Source: Rhizoclosmatium globosum (taxonomy: Eukaryota > Chytridiomycota > Chytridiomycetes > Chytridiales > Chytriomycetaceae). From it: 64,000 nucleotides of DNA. Positions 24,490-35,156 of the stretch are shown here, piece after piece. A model generated the notes under the pieces. The model saw nothing but the letters and a program-made list of their open reading frames with translations. It made no database searches and was not told the DNA's origin. Every line of letters begins with the position of its first letter. The stretch's first letter is position 1. Location: contig MCGO01000104.1 in NCBI GenBank assembly GCA_002104985.1, forward strand, positions 1 through 64,000, in the 5' to 3' direction. A program made the translations under genes and the position numbers.

Positions 24490-25170
24490 TATTAAAATAA
24501 TTGAAAACACAAAAATTCCATCTAAAATGGCTGAGGAGCTGAGTCATACCTTACAGTCAATTTGCCAACATTTGTTGTGGCCCAGTTCTCTTGACTGTTG
24601 TCCACTAGTTCACCTTTCTATTTCTTTTTAATTGTGTCTGCGATACTACTCGCCATCCAGTCTGCAGGTTGTGCGTCTTTTTGAAGTCCACGTTCACTTT
24701 GAGTTACAAACTCCCAAAACTGCTGTGGTCGTCTTCTGGTTCGTCCTCTTGACTGTTTTCGAAATATTCCCTATAATTTTGTGTATCTTTTTCATTTTCT
24801 TGATCTAGGGCTTGGTCTGCGTCTTTTTCGCCTCCTTCAAGTTCGTTGCCCTTTTCTTTGTCTCCAATCTCCTCCCAGTCATTGCCTTGCTCTAAGTTCT
24901 CGCTGCAATTGGTGTTTGGCCGTGACGGGCCCGACGGCAGCGAGAGCCATCCAGTTTCACGCGTTTATTCTTTGAATTCGATCGCCCTATTACCCTTGTA
25001 TTAGGTCCTTAGTTTGTCAAGTTAATTTTTGAGTTGATATTTAGTTTCAAACAGTGTATGGGTGTGAATCACAAAATGAGCTGATCAAAATCAAGGGTGT
25101 TCCAGTTTAGGATTTGGCGAGTTTATGAGTAGGGTCTCTACCTGTCTTTTATGCACAAAAATTAAAAGAT
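24490..25170. other. Intergenic region between the bZIP gene and the acidic-protein gene
   Basis: No gene is supported here. Short open frames have no family features. The sequence is moderately T-rich around 24590-24850. Confidence 0.4.
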
Positions 25171-25745
25171 TTAACGCCTGGCGCGTTTCGCGGTCCCGCC
25201 TGGCGAATCCGTAGAACGTTTGTTGTCAATAAACATCTTCCAATCTTCATCATTTCTTCCAATCATTAGCGATTCTTCCGAAATTCCAAATTCCGTCCCA
25301 TCCAAATCGTCAACCTCCCGCCCTTGTGAATCCCTAATGTTCTTGTCCGCAATTTCTAAATATTTGGCATTTTCTTTGGTTTCTACGTTGTCGTCATTGC
25401 CGTCGTTGCCAACGTAGCCGTCACCACTGTTATCGGTATCTGAGTCGTTTGTGTCCGAGTTCTTGCTAGCTTCGCCGTCTTCGTTGTCATCGTCATCATC
25501 GTCATCTTCATCATCTTCATCATCTTCATCATCTTCATCATCTTCATCACCTTCATCATCTTCATCATCTTCGCCATTTTCGGATGCATTGGCTTGTTCG
25601 TCACTGCTCTCAACTTTTACAGCGTTTTCCTCAAGTTCGCCGTCCTCTAACTTGGGTCGTCGAAACAACCCAAAACTTCGTTCACAGCAAAACCCTCCAT
25701 GAATTCATCATGAAGAAATTCTTCGATACCTTCAGGCATCATCAT
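25171..25745 (-). CDS. Very acidic Asp/Glu-repeat protein, function unknown
   Basis: About 191 aa. The start at 25745 (MMMPEGIEEFLHDEFMEGF) reads for about 30 codons and then needs one extra base near 25652. This joins DDP to KLEDGELEEN and the long frame below it. The centre is an Asp/Glu tract encoded by a (CATCTT)n microsatellite, followed by an Asp/Asn/Ser-rich stretch. The C-terminus (GRNDEDWKMFIDNK, then GGTAKRARR) carries a short basic cluster. Such acidic tails occur in histone chaperones and nucleolar proteins, but I see no defining domain and give no function. Confidence 0.5.
25494..25575. repeat. (CATCTT)n microsatellite inside a coding region
   Basis: Runs of TCATCTTCATCATC-type units encode the Asp-Asp-Glu repeats of the acidic protein on the minus strand. 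Length variation would stay in frame, because the unit is a multiple of three. Confidence 0.75.
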
Positions 25746-26059
25746 GTTGGCCCTGTATTTAAGTCCGTTAAAACATGAATGATACACAACGTTAATTTAC
25801 TCTTCTGCTGCCAACGCAGCCATTCTGCGGGCCGATCGAACTCTTCTTGCGTTTTTCCTGTTTACCAGACGATGTGGCTCAGCCGCCAGAGTTGAGTTTC
25901 GCAAGTCAAGTGTCAGGGCTGGACGCAAGGATGCTCAGAACATTAGGGTTCGTGAAAAAAGCCTATTCTCACAAGTTTCTCCAGTTTCAAGCTTTTGCGG
26001 GAGGCTCCAAGGATGTGGCAACTGATGACTCATCGCTGTGGGTCTCGTTATGTCAGTAA

Positions 26060-27172
26060 AACGTTTGTATGACCGAGACTCACGTGCAAAGTAGATTTCT
26101 TAGGTACTTTTTGAGCGGGATATCTCGGCAACGACGAAGGGAAAGCCGTTCGGACAAACGACCAGGGTACAGCAAGATCACATTGCAATCAATTTCTGCA
26201 TAAGTCGCAGAATCTTTTGCATCGAACTCGATGAGTGAATATTAAACTCATACATGTTGCGCTCGAACAATAAAGTCAAAATACAGGTCTTCATCTGAAG
26301 AATCAATTCTCACAACCAAAGAACCGAAGCATCTCTTTGAAATATTCAATTGAAAAGGTGCTAGAGATGAGAATAAACTCTGACGTCAGCTCACCCGAAT
26401 TCATTTGCCCAAAAATCAACAAGCTGCGGATACTAATATTGTTTTCGATCTCATCTACTGTGTCAGTCTTTGCTCCCACCACTCTTTGGCTTGTTTTTGC
26501 TGAGATAGCACCCCCTATTTCAGTGTAACATGGACTGCGCAAGATTTGCCGAAATTTTCTATAAAATGCACACCCCACATCTTCCCAGTATTTCCAACCT
26601 CCAACACCTCTTCCAATGAAAAAAACTTGTACCTAGCACATGTAGACGAGTGCTGTTCAGCGCACGGAATCGCAGAGACAATGCCTTAATTGGCCATCGA
26701 CGTTGACAGCTCAAGTCCCATCCACTCTGCTGTCAATTCTCGCGATGGGCAGGACACTTCGGTCCTGGGTCCTGGATCACTCGGCGTCTCTTCATAGAGT
26801 CGAGGTCAGGCGGAAGGGAAATGCTATGTTTTGATCACGACTTGTTGTATCTCAATCAACATGTTCACAAGAGATTTGTGGTGACATCTTGTTCCTGTTG
26901 GAGCGTTGTCATTTCGTGATTAGTTACATCGGAAACTTTGTCACAGATTAGTTGGCTCCCACCTACCATCTTCCTCTTCCCTTTGAGAGACAGCTCAATA
27001 CCATCTCTTGAAGGGGCAGGGACTCGACGCTGCCAGAAGTGTTGGGTCCCTGTTCCAATATTTTTAATATCAAATGATGAAACTTGAACGAGAAACTTTC
27101 CTTTTATTCTTGAAGTTATTGGGTAATAAAAGTAATTCTCTTGCATAACACCTTACCATGTTCAATACTGAT
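26060..27172. other. Region without a recognised gene
   Basis: Only short frames occur, none recognised. A minus-strand frame at 26303-26578 (91 codons) and another at 26865-27146 (93 codons) are open but show no family features or clear introns. They could be exons of an unknown gene. The region separates the acidic-protein gene from the 3' end of the nucleoporin gene. Confidence 0.35.
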
Positions 27173-29600
27173 TCAAACCCGATATTCCAACGGCACATAC
27201 TCTGGAATCAGCTTCCCATTCTCTCGACCCCCAAACTCATCCGCCGCCAGCTCATCCAAATCTTCTTGATGCAATTCAACCATCGCAGGGTACTTGAGAT
27301 TCCACTTCTCCGCCATTTCGAGAAGCTTGGGGTCGATTTCTCGCTGGATTACTGTCGGCACTGATTGCTGTTGTTGCTGCGGTGGCGCAACCGTAACAGG
27401 TTTGAGTTTTGATGCCTTCTTAGATGCTGAAGGTGCAGCTGTAGGTATAGGTGCAGGAGCTGGCTCTGGCTTGGGCTGAGTGAATGAAAACCCGGTTGCT
27501 TGCGTCGGTGCAGCGTTTGGTGCAGGAGTTGCTGATGATGGAATTGGTTGTGTGGTTGATGAGTTGGATGATGCTGGTATAATGGGCCCCCCTGTTCCAA
27601 ATGCAACATGATTTGTGACTGGAACCAAAGGAAGCGATTTGATTTTTTCGGAAACAAGCGAACTGATTTGACTTGGAACTAGAGTTCCATGTCGCATGGC
27701 AACATGCTGGGCGTGGGGATCTGCGAGCAACTTTTGAGATTCTTGAGATGCTTGGGAAACGGCTTGTTGGTAATATTGGATCTAGTTATCAAGTATGATT
27801 AAAACGATAATCCTACAATATCAATCCTCACATATTGATTCGCATTCCCAGTTGTGCGCATCTCATGACAGTACAGCACGCGAGCTTCTTCGAAAGAAAC
27901 GTCGCATCCGGAAAGAATACAAGGGTCTTCTTTAGTAAGTCCGTAAGATGAAAGCGGCCAAAGAGGACGTTCTGTTGCCGTGAATTCTTTACGAACAACA
28001 TCAGCTGCATTTCTGAGTAGTAAAAATGGTAAGAAAAGGATCAAAGGAAGCTAAGACATACGGTGGAGTAGGAATATTACTGGTTGCTTTTTTAGGAGGA
28101 GAACTAATTGTTTGGCCACCAAAGATAGGGTTTGGAACAGGAGCTACTGATGTTGATGACGGTGTTACTCCAAAAGCAGATGGCTGGTTGAATTGGGCTG
28201 TTGACGTGGGAGGAATGGGAGACGAGCCAAAAGCGTTGGTCGAAGGCGGGACTGGAGTTGTAAAACCTGAGGCAAGTGGATTGCCGGAAGTATTGTTTCC
28301 CGTTGATGCTGCTCCAAACGCATTGGAGGGAGCGGCCCCAAATGCTGATGCATTTGAGTTTCCAAATGCACTTCCAGTTGTTGCTGATTGACCAAAAGCA
28401 CTTCCACCAAAAACGCTTGGTGTATTGGTAGATCCAAAAGCAGATGATGCATTGCTTGCTGTACCAAAAGCTGATCCTCCAGTGCTTGTACCAAATGCAC
28501 TGGATGTCGAACCACCAAATGCACTTGCGTTGTTTCCACTTCCGCCTCCAAAAACGCTACCACTTGTTCCACCGAAAGCACTCTTCGTTGCGTTTGCACC
28601 TCCAAACACACTCGTGGAATTTCCCGCCACAGCTCCAAAGGCACTCGCAGTATTATTCGCGCCTCCAAAAACGCTAGTGGTAGTTCCCGAACCTCCAAAT
28701 GCACTTGCGGTATTAGCTGTACCGTTGCTAAACACGCTGGTGCCAGCTGCGTTACTCGCACCTCCAAACGCGCTAACACTCGTCCCACCAAACGCACTCG
28801 CCGTTGTACTTCCAAACGCACTTGGCGCTGCTGAACTTCCAAACGCACTTGGCGCTGCTGTACTTCCAAAAGCACTTGGTGCTGTACTTCCAAAGGCACT
28901 GCTCGATGAGTTCCCAAACGCGCTCGCAGTTTTGTTAGCGCTTCCAAAAACGCTTGCCGAGCTTCCTCCAGTTCCAAAAGCGCTCGCAGTGTTTGTACCA
29001 AACGCGGATACAGTATTTCCAGTTCCTCCAAAGGCATTATTACCAGAACCGCCAAAGGCCGAAGTCGTTCCAGTTCCAAACGCACTCGCAGTACTATTCC
29101 CTCCAGCAGCACCACCAAATACGCTTGAAGTAGGATTTCCAAAAGCACTAGAGTACTTCCAAACGCGGTTGGGTTAGCAGGCTGAACAGAAGCTCCAAAC
29201 ACGCCTGAAGTCTGAGCTGGAGCGCCAAAGGCACTTGCAGGAGCAGCCGTGTTTCCAAAGGCACTAGTTGGGTTTGACGCAGCCGCCCCAAACACACTTG
29301 TTGATGCAGCAGGCGGAGCACCGAACGCACTCTGACCAAACGCATTTTGTGGCTGAGCAGAGCCTCCGAACACCGAACCGAAGGCTGTCCAGTTGCGGCG
29401 CCAAACGTTGTTGTTGTTGCCGCGGCCGAACCGAAGCTGCCAAAGCCGGACCCAGTCGCTGTCGAGCCCGCGCCAAACACTGACGACGAGTTGACATTTG
29501 CCGGTGCTCCGAACGCGGTCCGTTGCTGCTGCTGCTGCTGCGCCTGGCCTTGGGGTTGTGCGGTTTGCCCAAACCCAGACGATCCAAATCCACCAAACAT
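27173..29600 (-). CDS. NUP42: FG-repeat nucleoporin, NUP42/Amo1-like
   Basis: Begins MFGGFGSSGFGQTAQ and continues for roughly 500 residues of Ser-Ala-Phe-Gly and Ser-Val-Phe-Gly repeats. These natively unfolded FG segments line the nuclear pore channel. After an intron (about 28065-28016) comes a folded segment: TERPLWPLSSYG, GCDVSFEEARVLYCHEMR and NANQYIQYYQQAV. After a second intron, a Pro/Gln-rich linker leads to a C-terminal helix ending GKLIPEYVPLEYRV. Repeat type and C-terminal end resemble fungal NUP42, which docks mRNA-export factors at the cytoplasmic face of the pore. No CCCH zinc finger is seen. Two single-base losses (near 29388 and 29155) shift the frame inside the repeats. Because the repeat codons stay open in several frames, long false ORFs result on both strands. 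Confidence 0.65.
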
Positions 29601-29754
29601 TTCTTGTTATATTATTGTACTCTCTCTTCTTCTTTATGAGAACTAAACTAAACTTCTGATATTCTTTATTCCTTTTCTATTTGACTGTTCTACATACGTC
29701 CTTTCTTTCTTTTTCTTTCCAACAAACCAAACCTCAACCTCCCAAATTACATCG

Positions 29755-30353
29755 ATGTCCACAACTGAATCAACGATTACGCTCACTATCCGCCTCATCA
29801 AGTCATTTGAATTCAGGAACTTAAGAATCTTGTCGTTCATGTTGATCCTGCGACAACAACTCCACAGGATCTTGCGGAACTGGTTAAGCAAAGTAAGTCT
29901 TCGCTCTCAATAGATTCTATCCAACTGTTTGAACACTTAAATTATGTAGAGGTCGCCAGTGATAGTGCTTTCAAGGTGTACAGAACTGTTGACTTTGGTT
30001 TGTTCAGTTGATAGGCACTCGACGAATTGTTCTGACTCCTCCTTGTCCCCATTTCTTCTTCCAGATACATTTAAGCTTTACACAAAAGCCTTTGGCGCCA
30101 AGGTACTGTCTTGAGTTGACAACCACTCTGTCTCCCAACATCCAACACACTTCGCTGACATATCACATCACAAACAATCTTTTAGACTCAAAATCTTATC
30201 ATCAATCTCGACCATGATGAAGATTGGATCATGGATCCTGCTATTCCACTGTCGTCCCAACCAATGCCTGCCATCGAAAACGAGACTGAGATTTCGTACT
30301 TCAACAAAGCCATGTACGATGCCTACAAAGCTCACCCAGAGACGAAATGGTAG
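29755..30353 (+). CDS. UPF0538 family protein (C2orf76-like)
   Basis: Exons 29755-29892, 29950-29997, 30065-30102 and 30186-30353 give 130 aa after adding one base near 29820. There RLIKSFEFRN continues as LKNLVVHVDPATTTPQDLA in the next frame. The family signature is clear at both ends: an N-terminal ITLTIRLIKSFEFRN and a C-terminal NETEISYFNKAMYDAYKAHP. The family is conserved in eukaryotes, has a ubiquitin-like fold size, and has no established biochemical role. It lies 154 bp from the nucleoporin start (divergent) and 68 bp upstream of the prolidase start (same strand). Confidence 0.8.
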
Positions 30354-30421
30354 TGGGAAATATTATACGAAGAACGAATCACTTGTATTTTACTTTTGAG
30401 CCTACAATAAACCTATTCCGG

Positions 30422-32081
30422 ATGAATCCGTTTGACCCGTTCCCCCTTCGCAGCCTCGCCGTCGACAACCGCCAGCGCACTCTCGCGCGTCTCCTTCCAA
30501 AGGCGTCCACCGGAGTTGTCTTCATTACATCTTCCACGCGCGAGTTCTTTTACTATCTGACTGGCCTGACTCCGCTCGACTCGGACCATCCATTTGCCTT
30601 GTTGCTCGAGCTTCCGTCTGGCCGAACAACGCTCTTCTCGCCCGAATACGACGATGAATTCAGGCTCTGGAATGCAACGCCAAAGACATTTGATGAGCTC
30701 AGAGCCGAAGTTGGAGTTGACTCGGTCGTTGCAGCTGGTCAATTGGGTGGCGTGCTGGAGAAGGTGTGGCCTTGGTCCAATCTTGCGAGTCGATCTTTAT
30801 TGATGGTTTCAATGTTTGCAGATACTGGGCCCTGTAGGTGCTGGCGGCATTGTGCATATCCTTGACTCCACACTGGAAGCCATTCCTGACGAAGTCAAAA
30901 GGTACAACTTGAAGCGGAAAGAGTTTACGCACGCGATCACTGAATCTCGCGTCTTCAAGTCAACCGCTGAAATAAGCCTTCTGCGTCAGGTAAACATCTT
31001 GTTCACACCCTCCCATCTCGCAACCATGTGATGCATATATTGATATGTACACCGAAAAGGCAGCTGAAATTACTTCCAAAGCACACATCCAGCTTATGAA
31101 AACCGCGTCAACATACACATACGAAAAGCAACTTGAAGCAGAATACGTATACTCTATTTCCATGTCTGGCGCCCGCAATGAAAACTGTATTGTAGCTGGC
31201 GGGAGAAACGCAAGTGTCCTTCACTACTCTGCAAATAACTCTCGTCTGCCCGCTCCCGTAAGCCCCGAATTAATTCTGGTGGATTCTGGTGTCGTATTAC
31301 ATGGATACGTTAGCGACGTGTCTCGCACGTTTCCACGCTCTGGTCGCTTCGTGGGAGATTGGAAACTCGTTTATGAAGCAGTCTTGGATGCGCACAAGGC
31401 AGTTTGCAGGCAATGAGACCAGGCGTCGAGTGGGAAGACATGCATCGACTTGCAGATCGCGTCATGTTGGGACATCTTGTCAAAATAGGGGTTTGTAAGG
31501 GTGATTTTGAAGAGCTTGTGAGGAATCATGTGGGCGCCTTGTTTTTCCCGCATGGTGTTGGGCACTTGATTGGGCTGGAAGGGCATGACGTTGGTGGATA
31601 TCCTGACGGTGTGGAACCTATCGATGAGCCTGGAATCGATAAACTGAGAATGCGAAGAAAATTGGAGGCGGGCATGGTTGTTACTGTTGAGCCGGGATTG
31701 TACTTCAACTCGAATTTGATTCAAAAAGCGGTTAAAGGTGGTGTGCTAACCAAGTTTTTGGATCTTAAAAGAGTGAAAGAGATTGAGGAACACGTCGGGG
31801 GTGTTAGGATTGAAGATATGGTTTTAGTTACTGAGGAAGGATGTGAGGTTTTGTCGAAGGATGTACCCAAAGAAGTAGCAGACATCGAAAAGATCATGAA
31901 AGGAGCGATGAACGAAAAAGGCGTCATGATGAACTTTATGAATCCCTTGAAGGATGTAGAAGAAGGTGTTGCAACATTGAAGGAATTATGGAAGCAGGAG
32001 TACATGAACATCGCACGCCGTATATGGACAGAGCGTTTAATTCTGTTCTTGATCTTCTTTTGCCTCTACTTGACGAAATAA
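30422..32081 (+). CDS. PEPD: Xaa-Pro dipeptidase (prolidase), peptidase family M24
   Basis: Exons 30422-30763, 30822-30989 and 31060-32081 give 510 aa after adding one T near 31402 (DAHKAV continues LQAMRPGVEW). Prolidase splits dipeptides with a C-terminal proline, using two metal ions in a pita-bread fold. The metal ligands are visible: Asp in ILVDSG, Asp in YVSDVSRTFP, His in HGVGHLIGLEGHDVGGYP, Glu in TVEPGLYF and Glu in VRIEDMVLV. The N-terminal domain (STREFFYYLTGLTP, LEAIPDEVKRYN) is also typical. Unusually, about 60 residues follow the normal end and finish in a hydrophobic helix, TERLILFLIFFCLYLTK. This could make it a tail-anchored protein. The gene converges on receptor paralog 4, with stops 58 bp apart. 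Confidence 0.9.
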
Positions 32082-32139
32082 AAATAAAATATTTATTTCA
32101 TATCTTTCGATATACGATGTGTCGCTTTATTCTTCAATA

Positions 32140-34940
32140 TTAAATCTCTCCTGCCTTCATTCGTGATATTGCGAAGGACGCGAGGTTCGTGGTTGAGGAG
32201 GTTTCCTCCTTTCCTTGGTTTGGCGCACGAGTTGTGTTGTTCAGCCCAGATTGGGAGCCTTTATCTAGTCGGTTAGTACTATTACTTGGACCAGAACCTC
32301 CATGCTCAATCTTTTTCATTCCTGCCTGGGATCTTAAAGTCCGAAATTCGTCCATCTTTTCCTTGTGCGGAAACTCAACCAAGTAACTTGTTTTAGCGGA
32401 TCCAAGCAAAAGTTCAATGCATTCCTCAGTCTTTGCTTTAGCTGCCTTTGTTGTCTTTTCTTGGATCTTGATGTTGGAATGTGAGAAAGTATAGGTCCCA
32501 TTGTTTCCTTCACTCAGGATGATGAGCATATCGATATCGGGCATGACCATAAAGACCGCAGATTTCCAGAGAGAAGTGGCACGGTTTAATTTAAGGCCTG
32601 TGTGAAACTGTGGATAATAAGTGTTGGTTTTCCCTTTAGGATATGAATGTTCCTTACCATAAATGTTCTAACGAGGCCATCGTTTTGATCCGCGTGGGAA
32701 GAGGATAATTCGCCTGTTTGGTGAGACATATTTCCTTGTTGTTTGCTGTCACCCCATCCCAACGCTTTTAAAAACAGAATCAATGGAGTGACGGTCGAGA
32801 TAAGGAAAATGGTAATTGAATCAAACATTCGTCGAACGTTGTACATAGTCTGGGTGTTTTGTGGTATTCCAAAGTTAATTGCCTATTGTGAACATAGTCA
32901 GGTTTTGCATTTGCTTAAATAGATCTTACTAGGTCAAGTACCACAAACAGCGTACTGATAGAGATTACGACACTGACTTTTTTACTCTCATCGAATTTTT
33001 CGCTTGCCTTTCTCGTCAACACTCCCATCACGATGCAAAGAGCCAGATAATTGCATTGAAACCAATCAATCCACCAAATAGCCTATTGGCGGTATCGACG
33101 TTTTCAGGTTTAGCAGCACAATCCCAAAATGTATCGGAACTGCCTTCAAAGGACATTAAAACTGGGTCGATTTCAGAAAGATGTAGAAATCGATCAGCAA
33201 ATACTCCTTCAACAACAATTACAACAGAGCTACACGCAATCAAAAAATCGTCTTTCAGGAATCTTGAACGTGCAATTTTTGAGTACCCAAAGATCAAAAA
33301 TATTCGAATCGCCTTTGCGAGAATCATGCTAAATATCATGCCAAAAGCAATTGATGGAAGAATAACGTTTGCGTGACACACTGTGTCTGTAGTCGAAAGG
33401 CCTTGGGTTATTACTGCTAAGCTACCAAGCAAGCATCCTCCCAATATGTAGAGACAGCAGTATGGCGACATTGCTTTTACATCTGGCTCATTCCTTTTCA
33501 TTATAATCATGTATCCGATTCCAAGAATAACAATTAGACCCAACACGAACAGAACTATTTGGACCTTGCTTACAATTCCAGGCATAAATATCGGGGTCGG
33601 TTCCGAACAATCGTTTTTGTTGACGTTTTGATACCCGAATTCGCAGATACACACTTCGGTTTCTTCTTGAAAAGGATATGGGTCACTGCAGGTTCCATGT
33701 ACACAAGGATTTTTATACGTTCCATCAACATCAGCGTCGCAGATAGATTGACCGTAGACGGGAGTCGAGCTGTCTGGGTAAGTGATGGTTTTTAGGTAGT
33801 TGAGAGTTCTCAAACCAATTGGGGTGTTGTACAGGGATACAAAATCATATCTCGTAGCATACTAAAAACTAAAATAAACAATTTGAGTTTGATAAATGTG
33901 TGACTTACACTGGGAGTGATCAAAAATAACCAAAGAAACTTCAACGTGGCAATTATTTCTGTGGAGCTGTTTGAAATACCTCTGGGATTAATTACAAAGT
34001 TTGAAACTAGGGTGAGAGGGTAGGCTCCTTTGGCAGGAGAGTTGTAAGCAATAAGTTCGTCTTGAAACGACAAGTTTTGGACAATTGCTGGTGAAATTCC
34101 GTCGATGGCGGCTTTAACTGATTTAATTGACCAGGGAATGTATGACCCGTCTTTATGCTCAAGCCAAGCTGAGCCTACTGTAGAATCTGAGCCTGCAGTG
34201 ATGTCGTGAGCATCATATTGGTTCAAATATGTTATGGTATTCGGAATAGCTCCGATCATAATCACAGCCGCTGAGGGACTTTTTGCCAAGAGAGTATTAT
34301 TAGCAGTCTGTAGAGAGGAGCTGTTTTGATGTGGTGATGGAATAATTCCATTCTCCACATCAAGTTGAGTCAAAAAAGTTCTTAAATTGATTGTAGCTCC
34401 TGATGACGTGCTTTGACGGATAATTCGGATCCTTCCGGCGTAATTGGCGAGGAATGGGTTGTCTTTGACGATTCGAGGATCTTTCCACATAAAGATTGTT
34501 CCATCGAAAATTCGAGGAAGAATAGTGCGGCTGAGTTTGAGTGGTGTTGGAATATTAGGAATATTGTAAGTGATAAGCAGACCACCAGCAACGGCGGGTA
34601 GGACGACTAATCCTTGGTTTGCTAAATCTGGAGTGATACTGACGTCACTGCCTCCCCAGTTAAACTTTCCAGACGCGACATTTTGCTGTCCTGTCAAAGA
34701 ATTTGATGGATCATACGGTGTTACTTGGAATCCCTCTAATCCAGTTATAAGTTTAGCAAGGTGAAAAAAAGGAGCTGAAGGATACTTACGATACATTTGG
34801 CCGAAATCCAAAGAAGCAGACGAATATGGCTGCAAAGAAAACGTGGATCCACCTCCTTTTATGTTTGCAACTTGATGATTTGTTGCGAGCACGACACGGC
34901 AGAGTAAAATAGAAAGAACAACTAGTGACGATGAAGTCAT
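32140..34940 (-). CDS. PstS-EGF-7TM class C-like receptor, paralog 4
   Basis: Exons on the minus strand: 34940-34790, 34735-33909, 33861-32930, 32882-32658 and 32607-32140. They give 867 aa after adding one C near 33045, where FNAII must continue as LALCIVMGVLTRK. Intron positions and phases equal those of paralogs 1 and 3. The signal peptide is MTSSSLVVLSILLCRVVLA; an in-frame upstream ATG at 35054 would add 38 residues. The PstS domain has GGGSTFSLQPYSSAS, NWGGSDVSI, RIFDGTIFMWKDP and RQSTSSGAT. The EGF-like module has NPCVHGTC and CICEFGYQN. The 7TM part has KAIRIFLIFGYSKIARS. The tail block (MPDIDMLIILSEGNNGTYTF, VEFPHKEKMDEF) is nearly the same as in paralog 1, its closest relative here. 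Confidence 0.85.
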
Positions 34941-35156
34941 GCTTCGCGGCGAGATTGTGCGAGTCAGAGAATGCCCTTTTGAAAACAATGAAGAAAGGGC
35001 TCGACGCAAAAAGGTAATCCGCACAATGTAATTAAATACAATGGATGAACTCACACAATGTCAGACAATGGAGTTGGTCTGATGAGGACTTCAAAAATTT
35101 GACGAGAAGAGAAACAAAGGTTGTGCATTTGCAGAAATACCATGGCGTTATTCGAT

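Noticed and set aside
25451..25702. Poly-serine open frame on the plus strand
   Set aside because: A by-product of the (CATCTT)n microsatellite; the minus strand gives the acidic protein with unique flanks.
25847..26059. 70-codon plus-strand frame
   Set aside because: Open, and could be an exon, but there is no recognisable family, no convincing splice partner and no ATG start.
26303..26578. 91-codon minus-strand frame
   Set aside because: Not recognised and without supporting neighbours or splice sites; mentioned only in the region note.
28425..29177. 250-codon open frame on the plus strand, Pro/Leu/Ala-rich
   Set aside because: It is the exact antisense of the FG-repeat region of the nucleoporin. 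The repetitive codons keep several frames open, and no independent feature supports a gene.
28165..29373. 402-codon minus-strand frame that changes from FG repeats to a Leu/Arg-rich sequence
   Set aside because: The change marks a single-base frameshift near 29155; the FG repeats continue in another frame.
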